Shown here in pieces: positions 56,581 through 64,000 of a stretch of 64,000 nucleotides of DNA. The notes under the pieces are model-generated. The model worked only from the letters and a program-made list of their open reading frames with translations, made no database searches and was not told the origin of the DNA. Location of the stretch: assembly GCF_042668085.1 (NCBI RefSeq), contig NZ_JBHVBO010000004.1, positions 1 to 64,000 of the forward strand, given 5' to 3'. The stretch is from Isoptericola sp042668085 (GTDB taxonomy: Bacteria > Actinomycetota > Actinomycetes > Actinomycetales > Cellulomonadaceae). Both the position numbers and the translations under genes were made by a program. Each line of letters starts with the position of its first letter. Position 1 is the stretch's first letter.

Positions 56581-57578
56581 CAGCCGTTCCCCTGCGTCTC
56601 GCCCTGCTCGACCACGGGCGGGAGGACGGACGCGCCGTCCTCGAACCCGTACTGGTCGACGGCCCCGGCGTCCTGGGCGGCGATCGCGAGCGGCACGACG
56701 ATCTGGCCCGTCGTCTGCTCCACGCCGCTGACCGTGCTCACCAGGTCCGCGAGCCGGTCCTCGGCGCGGATCGTGGCGATCAGGTCGCCGTCCTTCGTCG
56801 TCGGCCCGGCCACCACCGAGGTCCCCGCGACCTCCGCGGACGTCCCCGCGAGCGCGGCGAGCGCGCCCATCCCCGTCTGCTCCGGGTCGGCGTCCTGCGT
56901 CTGCTCGTCCTCGTCGGCCCCGGTGGCGCCGCCCGACAGCAGGAGGATCGCGTCCGCCGGCGCGCTCGGCTCGGCGACCTGCTCCACCAGGCCCACCTGC
57001 TCCAGGAGGTGCTGCTGCTCGAGGGCGGCGTCGCTGAACGCCGTGGGACCCGCGGGCGCGGGGTCGGTGAGCGCCACGGTGAGCGACGCCGCGAGCAGCT
57101 CGGCCGGGCCGGAGTCCTCGTCGATCACGCCCTCGACGGCGTCGGCGGGCAGCTTGTCGCGCAGCCCCTCCGCGACCGTCTCCCGCATCGTCAGCTCGTC
57201 GGCCGACGTCCAGGACGCGGCCAGCCGCTCCTGCGCCACGACGGTGCCGTCCGCCGCCTCGAGCTGGTCCAGCACCGCCTTCCGGTTCGCGTCGCTCACC
57301 TCGTCCACCTCGACGACGGCGACGTTCATGCCCGCGAGCGACCCGGCGACGAGCTGGTCGCCGGCGCTCTCGATGAAGCGTCGCTGGTCCTGCGCCGTGG
57401 TCTGCGCCTCCCCGAGCTCCTCGCGCAGCGTGTTGCGCTCGGTGCGCAGCGCGTCGACCTGCTCGGTGAGCTGGTCCCCGAGCGTGCCCTGGAGCGGGCC
57501 GGCACCCAGGATGATGCCCACCGCGAGAGCGAGGAAGACGGAGATCAGCGAGACGAGGTGATACCTGAAGTCGATCAC
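56580..57578 (-). CDS. steB: SteB/MctB family envelope protein
   Basis: 332 residues starting MIDFRYHLVSLISVFLALAV, the invariant start of this family with an N-terminal membrane segment (8-28), then a coiled coil (about 34-70) and an extracellular alpha/beta domain with acidic linkers. The mycobacterial member was called the copper protein MctB (Rv1698); the corynebacterial SteA-SteB pair acts in the RipC-FtsEX cell-separation pathway. It follows steA, from which it is separated by 102 bp with a tandem repeat. Placing it ahead of the MraY-like and murJ genes fits a cell-wall role. Confidence 0.9.
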   Translation of the reverse strand: MIDFRYHLVSLISVFLALAVGIILGAGPLQGTLGDQLTEQVDALRTERNTLREELGEAQTTAQDQRRFIESAGDQLVAGSLAGMNVAVVEVDEVSDANRKAVLDQLEAADGTVVAQERLAASWTSADELTMRETVAEGLRDKLPADAVEGVIDEDSGPAELLAASLTVALTDPAPAGPTAFSDAALEQQHLLEQVGLVEQVAEPSAPADAILLLSGGATGADEDEQTQDADPEQTGMGALAALAGTSAEVAGTSVVAGPTTKDGDLIATIRAEDRLADLVSTVSGVEQTTGQIVVPLAIAAQDAGAVDQYGFEDGASVLPPVVEQGETQGNG

Positions 57579-57600
57579 GGTCGGCAGAGGTTCCTTGTCA

Positions 57601-57640
57601 GGTCGGGGCGGGTCGGGGCGGGTCGGGGCGGGTCGGGGCG
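57601..57640 (-). repeat. 10-bp tandem repeat, four perfect copies
   Basis: GGTCGGGGCG four times in a row, followed by a degenerate half copy, in the 102-bp gap between steA and steB. It is short and G-rich on plus; four runs of four G in a row could allow G-quadruplex formation on that strand. Confidence 0.8.
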
Positions 57641-57680
57641 GTCGGGTCAGGACGGGGTGCCGGGCGGGCGCGCAGGGGCG

Positions 57681-58874
57681 TCACCCGCCGAAGAGGCTAC
57701 CCACCCAGGAGACGAGGTCGTCGATCCGGGCACCGATCAGCCCGAAGAGCGTCTGCCCCGCGGCCGTGGACCACAGCGCCGCGACGACGGCGGCGACGCC
57801 CGCCAAGGACAGCAGCGTGAGCTGCAGGTTCGAGATCCGGGTGCGGTACAGGCGCGAGACGCCCTTGGCGTCGACGAGCTTGCCGCCGACCCGCAGCCGG
57901 GTGAGGAAGGTGCTCGCCATGCCCGCCCGGCCCTTGTCGAGGAACTCGACCAACGTGGCGTGCGTGCCGACGGCGACGATCAGCTCGGCGCCCTTGTCGT
58001 CGGCGAGGAGCATGGCGATGTCCTCGCTGGTCCCCGTCGCGGGGAACACCACGGGCTCGACGCCCAGCGCCTGCACGCGGTCCAGCCCGGGCGCGTTGCC
58101 GTCGCGGTAGGCGTGCACGACGATCTCCGCGCCCGACGAGAGCGCGCGGTCGGACACGGAGTCCATGTCGCCCACGATCATGTCGGGCTTCCAGCCCGCG
58201 TCGATGATCGCGTCGGCGCCGCCGTCGACGCCGACCAGCACCGGCCGGTTCTCCGTGATGTAGGACCGCAGCATCGCCAGGTCCTCGCGGTAGTGGTAGC
58301 CGCGCACCACGATGAGCACGTGCCGGCCGTCGAACTTCGTCCGCACGTCGGGCACGCCCACGCCGTCGAGCAGGAGGTCCCGCTCGCGACGCAGGTACGT
58401 CATCGTGTTCTCGGCGAAGTTCTCGATCTCCTCCGACAGACCCTCGCGCGCCGCGACCATGTCCGCCGCGACGGTCTCCGGGGACTGGCGCACGCCCTCC
58501 GCCACGGTGGTGCCGTCGACGACCACGGTGCCGCCGTCGATCCGCACCGCCGCGCCCTCGGGCAGCGCCATCACGGCGGGGCCCAGGTCGTCGACCAGGG
58601 TGATCCCGGCGTCGACGAGGATGCCCGGCCCCGCGTTCGGGTAGCGGCCCGACGTCGAGCGGGCGGCGTTGAGCACCGCCGCCGGGCTCACCGCCACGAG
58701 CGCGTCCGCCGCGACCCGGTCGATGTCCACGTGGTCGATGACGGCGACGTCGCCGGCGTGCAGCCGCTTGGTCAGGTCCTTGGTCCGCGTCCCGACCCGG
58801 GCGGGCCCGGTCACGTCGGTGCTCTCGTCGCCGGCGTCGGGCGCACGCTCGGACTTGCGCAGGATCATTCTCAT
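57681..58874 (-). CDS. steA: SteA, cytoplasmic/membrane cell-separation protein
   Basis: 397 residues from ATG 58874 (a second ATG is two codons later). The middle part (about 175-300) resembles the thiamin pyrophosphokinase catalytic fold (GVDGGADAIIDAGWKPDMIVGDMDSVSD), and residues 340-375 hold a C-terminal membrane segment (NLQLTLLSLAGVAAVVAALW). It pairs with SteB. It begins 5 nt after the recN stop and is probably co-transcribed with it. Confidence 0.92.
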   Translation of the reverse strand: MRMILRKSERAPDAGDESTDVTGPARVGTRTKDLTKRLHAGDVAVIDHVDIDRVAADALVAVSPAAVLNAARSTSGRYPNAGPGILVDAGITLVDDLGPAVMALPEGAAVRIDGGTVVVDGTTVAEGVRQSPETVAADMVAAREGLSEEIENFAENTMTYLRRERDLLLDGVGVPDVRTKFDGRHVLIVVRGYHYREDLAMLRSYITENRPVLVGVDGGADAIIDAGWKPDMIVGDMDSVSDRALSSGAEIVVHAYRDGNAPGLDRVQALGVEPVVFPATGTSEDIAMLLADDKGAELIVAVGTHATLVEFLDKGRAGMASTFLTRLRVGGKLVDAKGVSRLYRTRISNLQLTLLSLAGVAAVVAALWSTAAGQTLFGLIGARIDDLVSWVGSLFGG

Positions 58875-58879
58875 CGCCC

Positions 58880-60649
58880 CTATCGTCCCACGGTGGAGGA
58901 CTCCAGGAGCTCGACCGCGTGCTGGCGGGCGGTCGCGGACTCCTCCTGCCCCGAGAGCATCCGCGCCAGCTCACGGACCCGCTCGTCGTCCGTGACCTCG
59001 CGGACCCCGGTCACCGTGATGCCGGCCCGGTCGTCGGGAGTGCCGTCGGCGTCGCCGTCGGGGGTGGACTTCGTCACCACGAGGTGCGAGTCCGCGAACG
59101 CGGCCACCTGGGCGAGGTGCGTGACGACCACGACCTGGGTGCTGCGAGCGAGCACGGCGAGGCGCCGGCCGACCTCGACCGCGGCGCGGCCGCCGACGCC
59201 CGCGTCGACCTCGTCGAAGACGAACGTCGGCAGGGGCGCCGTGACCCGGCCCGATCCCGTGTCCGTGCGCGCCTCGACGCGCGCGGTGGCGAGCGCCACC
59301 TCGACGGCCAGCATCACCCGGGACAGCTCGCCGCCGGACGCGCCCTTGCCCAGCGGGCGGGCGGGTGCGCCGGGGTGCGGCTCGAGCAGGAACGCGACCT
59401 GGTCGGCGCCCCAGGGCCCGGGCTCGTCCGCGGGCGCGACGTCGACGACGAGCCGCGCCCCCTTCATCGCCAGCCCGGACAGCTCCTGCGTGACCGCGTC
59501 CGAGAGCGACTCCGCGGCCTTGCGCCGGCCCGCCGTCAGCCGCTCCGCCGCGCCGGCGAGCTCGGCGTCCAGCTCGGCCGTGCGCTCGCGCATCCCGGCG
59601 AGCCGCTCGCCGCCGTCGTCGAGGTCGAGCAGGCGCAGCCCGGCGTCGCTCGCCCACCGCAGCACGTCGTCGATGGTCTCGCCGTAGCTGCGGGTGAGCG
59701 TCGTGAGCTCCGCGAGGCGAGCGTGCGCGGTCTCCAGGCCCGCCGGGTCCGCCTGCAGGTCGTTCACGTACGACGACAGCTCGGTCGCGACGTCGGCGAG
59801 GAGGTACCCGGCCTCGGCGAGCCGGGTCGCGTGGCCGCCGAGGGCCGGGTCGTCGGAGGCCGCAGCCTCCAGCGCCCGCCGCGCCCGTTCGACCGCCTCG
59901 ACCGCGCTGCCCGTCGTCTCGACGTCGTCGCCCGCGACGGCGTCGTGCGCCTCCTGCGCCGCGACGCGCAGCTGCTCGGCGTTGCCCAGCCGTCCGACGA
60001 GGGCCGTGAGCTCGGCGTCCTCCCCCGGCTGCGGGTCGACGCGCTCCACCTCGGCCAGGCCGAGCCGCAGCAGCTCCGCCTCCCGGGCGCGTTCCGCGGC
60101 CCGCGCGGTGAGGTCGTCGATCTCCGCCAGCAGGCCCGCACGCTCCGACCACGCCGCCCGGTAGGCGTCGAGGTCGTCCTGGTGATCGAGGCCCGCGAAC
60201 GAGTCCAGCGCCTCGCGCTGCTTCGCCGCGGTGCGCAGGCGCAGCTGGTCGGCCTGACCGTGCACGGTGACGAGCTCGTCCGCGATCTCCGCGAGCACGG
60301 CCTGCGGCACGCCGCGCCCGCCGAGGTGGGCGCGGGAGCGGCCGGCCGCGGCGACGGTGCGGAGCACCACGACCGTCCCGTCGTCGTCCACCTCGCCGCC
60401 CGCCTCGTCGACCCGCGCGGCGACGGAGGGGTGCGCGGCCACGCGCAGCCGGCCCTCGACGACGGCGCCGTCCGCGCCGGGACGCACCGCGGCGGGGTCG
60501 GCCTTGCCGCCCATGAGCAGGCCCAGGCCGGTGAGCACCATCGTCTTGCCCGCGCCCGTCTCGCCCGTGATGACGGTCAGCCCGTCGGTCAAGGGGACCC
60601 GGGCGGCGCGGATCACGCCCAGGTTCTCGATCGCGATCTCCTCGAGCAC
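58880..60649 (-). CDS. recN: DNA repair protein RecN
   Basis: 589 residues from GTG 60649. SMC-like: Walker A GETGAGKT (29-36), long coiled-coil arms between about 150 and 380, and C-terminal signature LGKGASGGELSRVMLAVEVAL shown in part as KGASGGELSRVMLAVEV, Walker B TFVFDEVDAGVGG and VVTHLAQVAAFAD. It holds broken DNA ends for recombinational repair. One base separates its start from the NAD kinase stop. Confidence 0.96.
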   Translation of the reverse strand: MLEEIAIENLGVIRAARVPLTDGLTVITGETGAGKTMVLTGLGLLMGGKADPAAVRPGADGAVVEGRLRVAAHPSVAARVDEAGGEVDDDGTVVVLRTVAAAGRSRAHLGGRGVPQAVLAEIADELVTVHGQADQLRLRTAAKQREALDSFAGLDHQDDLDAYRAAWSERAGLLAEIDDLTARAAERAREAELLRLGLAEVERVDPQPGEDAELTALVGRLGNAEQLRVAAQEAHDAVAGDDVETTGSAVEAVERARRALEAAASDDPALGGHATRLAEAGYLLADVATELSSYVNDLQADPAGLETAHARLAELTTLTRSYGETIDDVLRWASDAGLRLLDLDDGGERLAGMRERTAELDAELAGAAERLTAGRRKAAESLSDAVTQELSGLAMKGARLVVDVAPADEPGPWGADQVAFLLEPHPGAPARPLGKGASGGELSRVMLAVEVALATARVEARTDTGSGRVTAPLPTFVFDEVDAGVGGRAAVEVGRRLAVLARSTQVVVVTHLAQVAAFADSHLVVTKSTPDGDADGTPDDRAGITVTGVREVTDDERVRELARMLSGQEESATARQHAVELLESSTVGR

Positions 60650-60650
60650 C

Positions 60651-61652
60651 TCACGCCTCCTTGTCGTGCTCGTCGTGGTCGTGCTCGTCGTGGTCGTGCT
60701 CGTCGTGGTCGTGCTCGTCGTGCGCGTCGTGCCCGGCCGCCGGCGCCCGGTGGTCGGGGCGGCTGGCCGCCAGCTCCCGCCAGCCCACGACCGGGAGCGA
60801 GAACTTCGAGACCAGACGGTCGGTGAACGGCGCCGGCGAGAGCCGCGCGAACCGCAGCGGCAGCGCGCCACGGCGCACCTCGACCCACGACCCGACCGGC
60901 AGGTCGATGCGCCGCCGGCCGTCGCAGGTCAGCACCGCCGGGACCGGGCTGCGCTCGAGCACCTTGACCGTGTAGGTCGAGCGGGGGCCGATCACCAGGG
61001 GGCGCGCGAACAGCGCGTGCGCGGACAGCGGCACCAGCAGCACGCCGTCGACCTCGGGCCACATCACCGGCCCGCCCGCGGAGAACGCGTGCGCCGTCGA
61101 GCCGGTCGCCGTGGACATCACGACGCCGTCGCAGCCGAACGACGAGAGCGGGCGGCCGTCGACGGCGATGCCGACCTCCACCATGCGCTCACGCCGCGCC
61201 TTCTCCACGGTGGCCTCGTTGAGCGCCCACCCCGTCCGGGGGGCGTCCTCCCCCGGCAGGTGCACGGCGACGTCGACGACGGCGCGCTCCTCCACCTCGT
61301 AGTCGCGGGCGGCCAGCCGCCGCACCGCGTGCCGCAGGTCGTCGCGCTCGCTCTCGGCGAGGAAGCCGACGTGCCCCAGGTTGACGCCCAGGAGCGGGAC
61401 CTCGGTGCCGTGCGTGAGCTCGGCGGCGCGCAGGATGGTGCCGTCGCCGCCCAGGACCATGACGGCCTCGGAGTCGGTCACGCCCTCCCGGGCGCGGGCC
61501 GCGGCCATGTGGTCGCCGAAAGACTCGGCGAGGTCGTCGTCGTGCAGGGCGACCTCGAAGCCCGCCTCGGTGAGCTCGCGCACGGCCTCGGAGAGAGCCG
61601 CCACGGCCTCCGGGCGGCCCCCGTGGGTGACGATGAGGACTCGGCGGCTCAC
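60651..61652 (-). CDS. nadK: NAD kinase with a His/Asp/Glu-repeat tail
   Basis: 333 residues from GTG 61652 (GTGA overlap with tlyA). GGDGT at 68-72, LGVNLGHVGFLAE, NEATVEK and the ATGSTAHAFSAGGP substrate loop are all family-typical; it makes NADP from NAD and ATP. The catalytic domain ends near residue 300. The last ~30 residues are an unusual tail: HDEHD four times, encoded by four perfect 15-bp repeats, then KEA. Such a tail could bind metal ions (zinc, nickel or copper) or be an untranslated-cost repeat expansion. Usual family length is about 290-310. Confidence 0.95.
   Translation of the reverse strand: MSRRVLIVTHGGRPEAVAALSEAVRELTEAGFEVALHDDDLAESFGDHMAAARAREGVTDSEAVMVLGGDGTILRAAELTHGTEVPLLGVNLGHVGFLAESERDDLRHAVRRLAARDYEVEERAVVDVAVHLPGEDAPRTGWALNEATVEKARRERMVEVGIAVDGRPLSSFGCDGVVMSTATGSTAHAFSAGGPVMWPEVDGVLLVPLSAHALFARPLVIGPRSTYTVKVLERSPVPAVLTCDGRRRIDLPVGSWVEVRRGALPLRFARLSPAPFTDRLVSKFSLPVVGWRELAASRPDHRAPAAGHDAHDEHDHDEHDHDEHDHDEHDKEA
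60663..60722 (-). repeat. 15-bp coding tandem repeat, four perfect copies
   Basis: GTCGTGCTCGTCGTG on plus, four identical copies in a row, encoding HDEHD units at the C-terminus of NAD kinase. Identity of all copies at the DNA level suggests recent expansion or slippage. Confidence 0.9.
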
Positions 61653-62548
61653 GGTGCTCCTCCGACGGTCAGGACGGGCGGGACGGACGGCGCCGCGTCG
61701 GGGGCGCCGGGCTGCCAGGCGACGGCGGCCCTGGCGGCGGGCTCTGCGGCGGCCGCAGGGCCCCCGTCGCCGGGCCGGAACCAGCAGAAGTACTCGCGGT
61801 TGCCGCTGGGCCCGGGCAACGGGCTCGGCACCACCGCGCACGCCCGCAGGCCGTGCCCGGCCGCGGCCCGCACGACGGCGAGCACCGCCTCGGCGTGCAG
61901 GCCGGCGTCGCGGACGACCCCGCCGCTGCCGAGCCGCTCGCGACCCACCTCGAACTGGGGCTTCACCAGGAGCAGGGCGTGCCCCTGCGGAGGGAGCACG
62001 GCGGCGAGCGGTCCCAGCACGAGCGTGAGGGAGATGAAGGACAGGTCGCCCACCACGACGTCGGGGGCACGCTCCAGGTCGGACGGTGCGAGGTCGCGCA
62101 GGTTGAACCCCTCGAGGACCGTGACCCGGGGATCCTCCCGCAGCGTCGGCACGAGCTGGTCGTGCCCGACGTCGAGCGCCACCACGTGGCGCGCGCCCCG
62201 GCGCAGCAGCACGTCCGTGAAGCCACCCGTCGACGCGCCGACGTCCAGGCACCATCCGTCGCGGACCGCCCGCAGCAGGTCCCGGCCCGCGGGGTCGTCC
62301 GCGAGCGCGTCGAGCGCTCCGGCCAGCTTGCCGCCGGCACGCGACGCGTACCCCGGGTCCTCGGGGTCCGCGTGCACCGTGACGGGCGCGCCGTCGGGCA
62401 CCGGCGTGGAGGGCTTCGTGACCACGCGGTCGCCGAGCAGGACGCGTCCCGCGTCGATCAGCTCCACCGCCTGTCGCCGCGACCGGGCCAGGCCGCGGCG
62501 GACGAGCTCCACGTCCATCCGGACGTCCGTGCGTGCCGCCGCCGTCAA
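61649..62548 (-). CDS. tlyA: TlyA family rRNA (cytidine-2'-O)-methyltransferase / hemolysin-like
   Basis: 299 residues from TTG 62548, whose last bases overlap the upstream stop (TTGA); ATG 62518 is an alternative. An N-terminal S4 RNA-binding domain (DVELVRRGLARSRRQAVELI, 12-31) precedes a SAM-dependent Rrmj-like methyltransferase: CLDVGASTGGFTDVLLRRGA, VVGDLSFISLTLVL, LLVKPQFEVGRERLGSGGVV. Mycobacterial TlyA 2'-O-methylates 16S and 23S rRNA and so creates the capreomycin site. A C-terminal ~35-residue Ala/Pro tail is extra. Confidence 0.93.
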   Translation of the reverse strand: MTAAARTDVRMDVELVRRGLARSRRQAVELIDAGRVLLGDRVVTKPSTPVPDGAPVTVHADPEDPGYASRAGGKLAGALDALADDPAGRDLLRAVRDGWCLDVGASTGGFTDVLLRRGARHVVALDVGHDQLVPTLREDPRVTVLEGFNLRDLAPSDLERAPDVVVGDLSFISLTLVLGPLAAVLPPQGHALLLVKPQFEVGRERLGSGGVVRDAGLHAEAVLAVVRAAAGHGLRACAVVPSPLPGPSGNREYFCWFRPGDGGPAAAAEPAARAAVAWQPGAPDAAPSVPPVLTVGGAP

Positions 62549-62841
62549 CGCCGTGGCCCCGCGTCCGGCCCGTCGTCCCGCCCGGCGTCCGGTGCCCGGT
62601 CGAGCCGCGCGCGCAGCGTGTCGTGCACCGTGGTGAAGCGCGCCACGTGCTCGGCGACGGGGAGGTCGTCCAGGCCCTCCAGCTCGTCGAGGCCGGAACC
62701 GGACCTGGGGTCGGTGCCCGTGTCGGTGGGTGCGCCGGCGGGAGCTCCAGGCGTCGGCCCGGGCACGGGGAGGGCGTCGGCAGGGAGGTCGTCCGTCGCG
62801 CCGGCGGACCCGGCCCCGGGCGTCGGCTGTTCCTGCGTCAT
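62545..62841 (-). CDS. Small acidic protein between the HAD phosphatase gene and tlyA
   Basis: 98 residues from ATG 62841, preceded by AGGGAGGGACC. The first 50 residues are a Gly/Pro/Ala-rich disordered stretch; the last 45 contain LDELEGLDDLPVAEHVARFT followed by TVHDTLRARLDRA, an amphipathic helical motif. A small gene sits at the same place in M. tuberculosis (Rv1693). Function unknown. Its stop overlaps the tlyA start. Confidence 0.75.
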   Translation of the reverse strand: MTQEQPTPGAGSAGATDDLPADALPVPGPTPGAPAGAPTDTGTDPRSGSGLDELEGLDDLPVAEHVARFTTVHDTLRARLDRAPDAGRDDGPDAGPRR

Positions 62842-62960
62842 GGTCCCTCCCTGCCGCTCGCGGTCGTGGTCTCGTCGCCAGCACCCGTGCGGGTGCGCGC
62901 GGACCGCCGGTCCGAGGGGCGGCTGGTCGCGCGGGATGCCGCCGTCCGAGGTCCGGGTCC

Positions 62961-62966
62961 ACGCTA
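62961..62966 (-). promoter_or_regulatory. Candidate -10 element of the tlyA-nadK-recN operon
   Basis: TAGCGT on minus in the 258-bp gap after the HAD gene; the leader would be about 114 nt. No clear -35. The rest of this gap shows only the terminator at 63071-63100. Confidence 0.35.
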
Positions 62967-63070
62967 CCTGCTGGCGCGGACGTCCCGTGCACGACGCACA
63001 GCCCTCGACCAGGTCCGTCGTGACCCGTGCCCCGGGCCGTCCGCCGCCGTCGTGACCGCCCGGCGGGTCC

Positions 63071-63100
63071 ACGACGGCGCCGGCCACGGGGCGCCGTCGT
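63071..63100 (-). terminator. Terminator of the HAD phosphatase gene
   Basis: ACGACGGCGCC/GGCGCCGTCGT, an 11-bp perfect stem with an 8-nt loop, starts at the last base of the stop codon. Confidence 0.6.
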
Positions 63101-64000
63101 CAGCCGTGCAGCTCCGGGACCGTCGACGCCGACACCGGGGCGCCCCGGTCCGCCGCGTCCCACGCGGCCGCGCAGGCGGCACGGACCACGTCGATACCGT
63201 GCGGGCCCCCGCGATCGAGCTCCAGCGCTCCGTCCACGACCCGCGCGGCGCGACCCTCGCACGTCCACCAGCCCTCGGCGGATCGCTCCGGGAGCGGGTG
63301 CGGCTCGAGCAGGGCGCGCAGGTCGGCGCCGACGAAGTGCGGGCGCAGCCCGGGCTCTGCGAGCACGGCGTCGCGCGCCGTGGACACGCCCGTCAGCACG
63401 TGGAGGCCAGGAAGGCCCCCGGCGCGGGCGCCGGCGAGGTCGGTGTCCAGGCGGTCCCCGATCACCAGGGGGCGCTGCGCGCCCGCCCGGTCGACCGCCA
63501 GCCGGTACATGGTGGGCGACGGCTTGCCCGCGCTGTCCGGCTCGACCCCCGTCGCCGCGACGACCGCGCCGACGAGCGCGCCGTTGCCGGGGGCGAAGCC
63601 CCGCGCCGTCGGGAGCGACAGGTCGAGATTGCTCGCCACGTGCCAGGCACCGCCGGCCACGGCGTAGGCCGCCTCGGCGAGGTCGCTCCAGGCCAGCCCT
63701 GCGGCGTAGCCCTGGGCGACTGCGTCGGGGGCGTCGTCCGCGGAGTCGACGACCGTCAGGCCGGCGCCGGCGACGGCGGTCCGCAGCCCTGCCCCTCCGA
63801 CGACGAGGACCCGCGCGCCCGGCTCCAGGCGGGTGCGCAGCAGCGCCGCGCACGCCTGCGCCGCCGTCATGACCTCGTCCGGGGCCGTAGGGATGTCCAG
63901 GCCGCTGAGCTGGCCCGCCACCTCCTCGGGCTCGCGCGACGCGTTGTTCGTCACGAAGACGAGCCGGAGCCCTGCGGCCCGTGCCGCCGTCAGGCTCTCC
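63100..64000 (-). CDS. HAD-IIA family phosphatase (NagD/PNPase-like), 5' end beyond window
   Basis: 300 codons seen; the frame is open to the right edge, so the N-terminus with motif I is missing. Motif II is LVFVTNNASREPEEVA near the visible start, motif III the Lys in GKPSPTMYRLAVDRA, and motif IV VIGDRLDTDLAGARAGG, the type IIA pattern. In the syntenic M. tuberculosis cluster this place is taken by Rv1692, a glycerol-3-phosphate/phosphoglycolate-type phosphatase. Beyond residue ~230 there is an additional small C-terminal domain. Confidence 0.9.
   Translation of the reverse strand, partial: ESLTAARAAGLRLVFVTNNASREPEEVAGQLSGLDIPTAPDEVMTAAQACAALLRTRLEPGARVLVVGGAGLRTAVAGAGLTVVDSADDAPDAVAQGYAAGLAWSDLAEAAYAVAGGAWHVASNLDLSLPTARGFAPGNGALVGAVVAATGVEPDSAGKPSPTMYRLAVDRAGAQRPLVIGDRLDTDLAGARAGGLPGLHVLTGVSTARDAVLAEPGLRPHFVGADLRALLEPHPLPERSAEGWWTCEGRAARVVDGALELDRGGPHGIDVVRAACAAAWDAADRGAPVSASTVPELHG

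Noticed and set aside
57601..57640. G-rich repeats considered as an attachment site or transposon end.
   Set aside because: No inverted partner, no integrase or transposase nearby, and the flanking genes keep their conserved order.
60663..60722. Tandem repeats considered as a CRISPR-like array.
   Set aside because: Direct 15-bp repeats with no spacers, in frame with NAD kinase; no cas genes in the window.

Overview
The window is chromosomal DNA from a very high-G+C Gram-positive bacterium, most likely a Micrococcales actinobacterium of the Cellulomonas/Isoptericola/Cellulosimicrobium kind. This is inferred from actinobacterial family types (GlgA/GlgC pair, FabG-InhA-type FabI, SufR-B-D-Rieske-C-S-U-T, SteA/SteB, a CUT1 sugar importer without its own ATPase), from gene orders also found in mycobacteria and streptomycetes, and from many GTG/TTG starts. 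I see no rRNA, tRNA, insertion sequence, prophage or CRISPR array. Coding density is very high: neighbours often share 1-8 bp at stop/start, three convergent pairs overlap at their 3' ends, and no gene-free stretch exceeds 300 bases.

Layout. 1-3.3 kb: SPFH/NfeD membrane pair (SPFH gene cut by the left edge), a lone ABC ATPase and an unknown protein. 3.3-6.7 kb: divergent glgA and glgC, with serB overlapping glgC. 6.7-9.3 kb: NCS1 permease coupled to an isochorismatase-fold hydrolase, convergent with a SixA-type phosphatase. 9.4-11 kb: fabG-fabI. 11.2-14.5 kb: DUF3099, a small Cys/His protein and SURF1, convergent with an ABC-F ATPase. 14.6-17.9 kb: a DUF2809-VanY fusion, peptidase E and a zinc metallopeptidase.

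17.9-24.1 kb is the most unusual part. ATP-grasp, processive GT2 glycosyltransferase and anchored TIM-barrel-like protein genes run on plus; a membrane PAS histidine kinase and a response regulator whose output domain is a PIG-L deacetylase run on minus. It looks like a two-component-controlled envelope polysaccharide or amino-sugar locus. 24.2-30.6 kb: a GH35 beta-galactosidase operon with CUT1 importer genes, divergent from a LacI regulator across a 26-bp perfect palindrome. 30.7-34.7 kb: PEP synthase with its regulatory kinase/phosphotransferase and a hexapeptide acetyltransferase.

34.8-46.2 kb: the suf Fe-S assembly operon under SufR, back to back with an ABC exporter pair, haem A synthase and a class IV aminotransferase-like protein, an order partly shared with Mycobacterium tuberculosis. 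46.3-51.6 kb: a DrrAB-type drug exporter beside a large SARP/AfsR-like regulator; the drrA promoter has direct repeats at 11/22-bp spacing, as SARP regulators use. 51.6-64 kb: the actinobacterial cluster HAD phosphatase - small protein - tlyA - NAD kinase - recN - steA - steB - pyrG - NUDIX, here with murJ and an MraY/WecA-like transferase inserted between steB and pyrG.

A recurring pattern is a TANNNT -10 hexamer ending about 6 nt before the start codon (clear for at least nine genes), which implies many leaderless mRNAs and was used to choose starts. Function calls come from reading motifs by eye; no database search was run.
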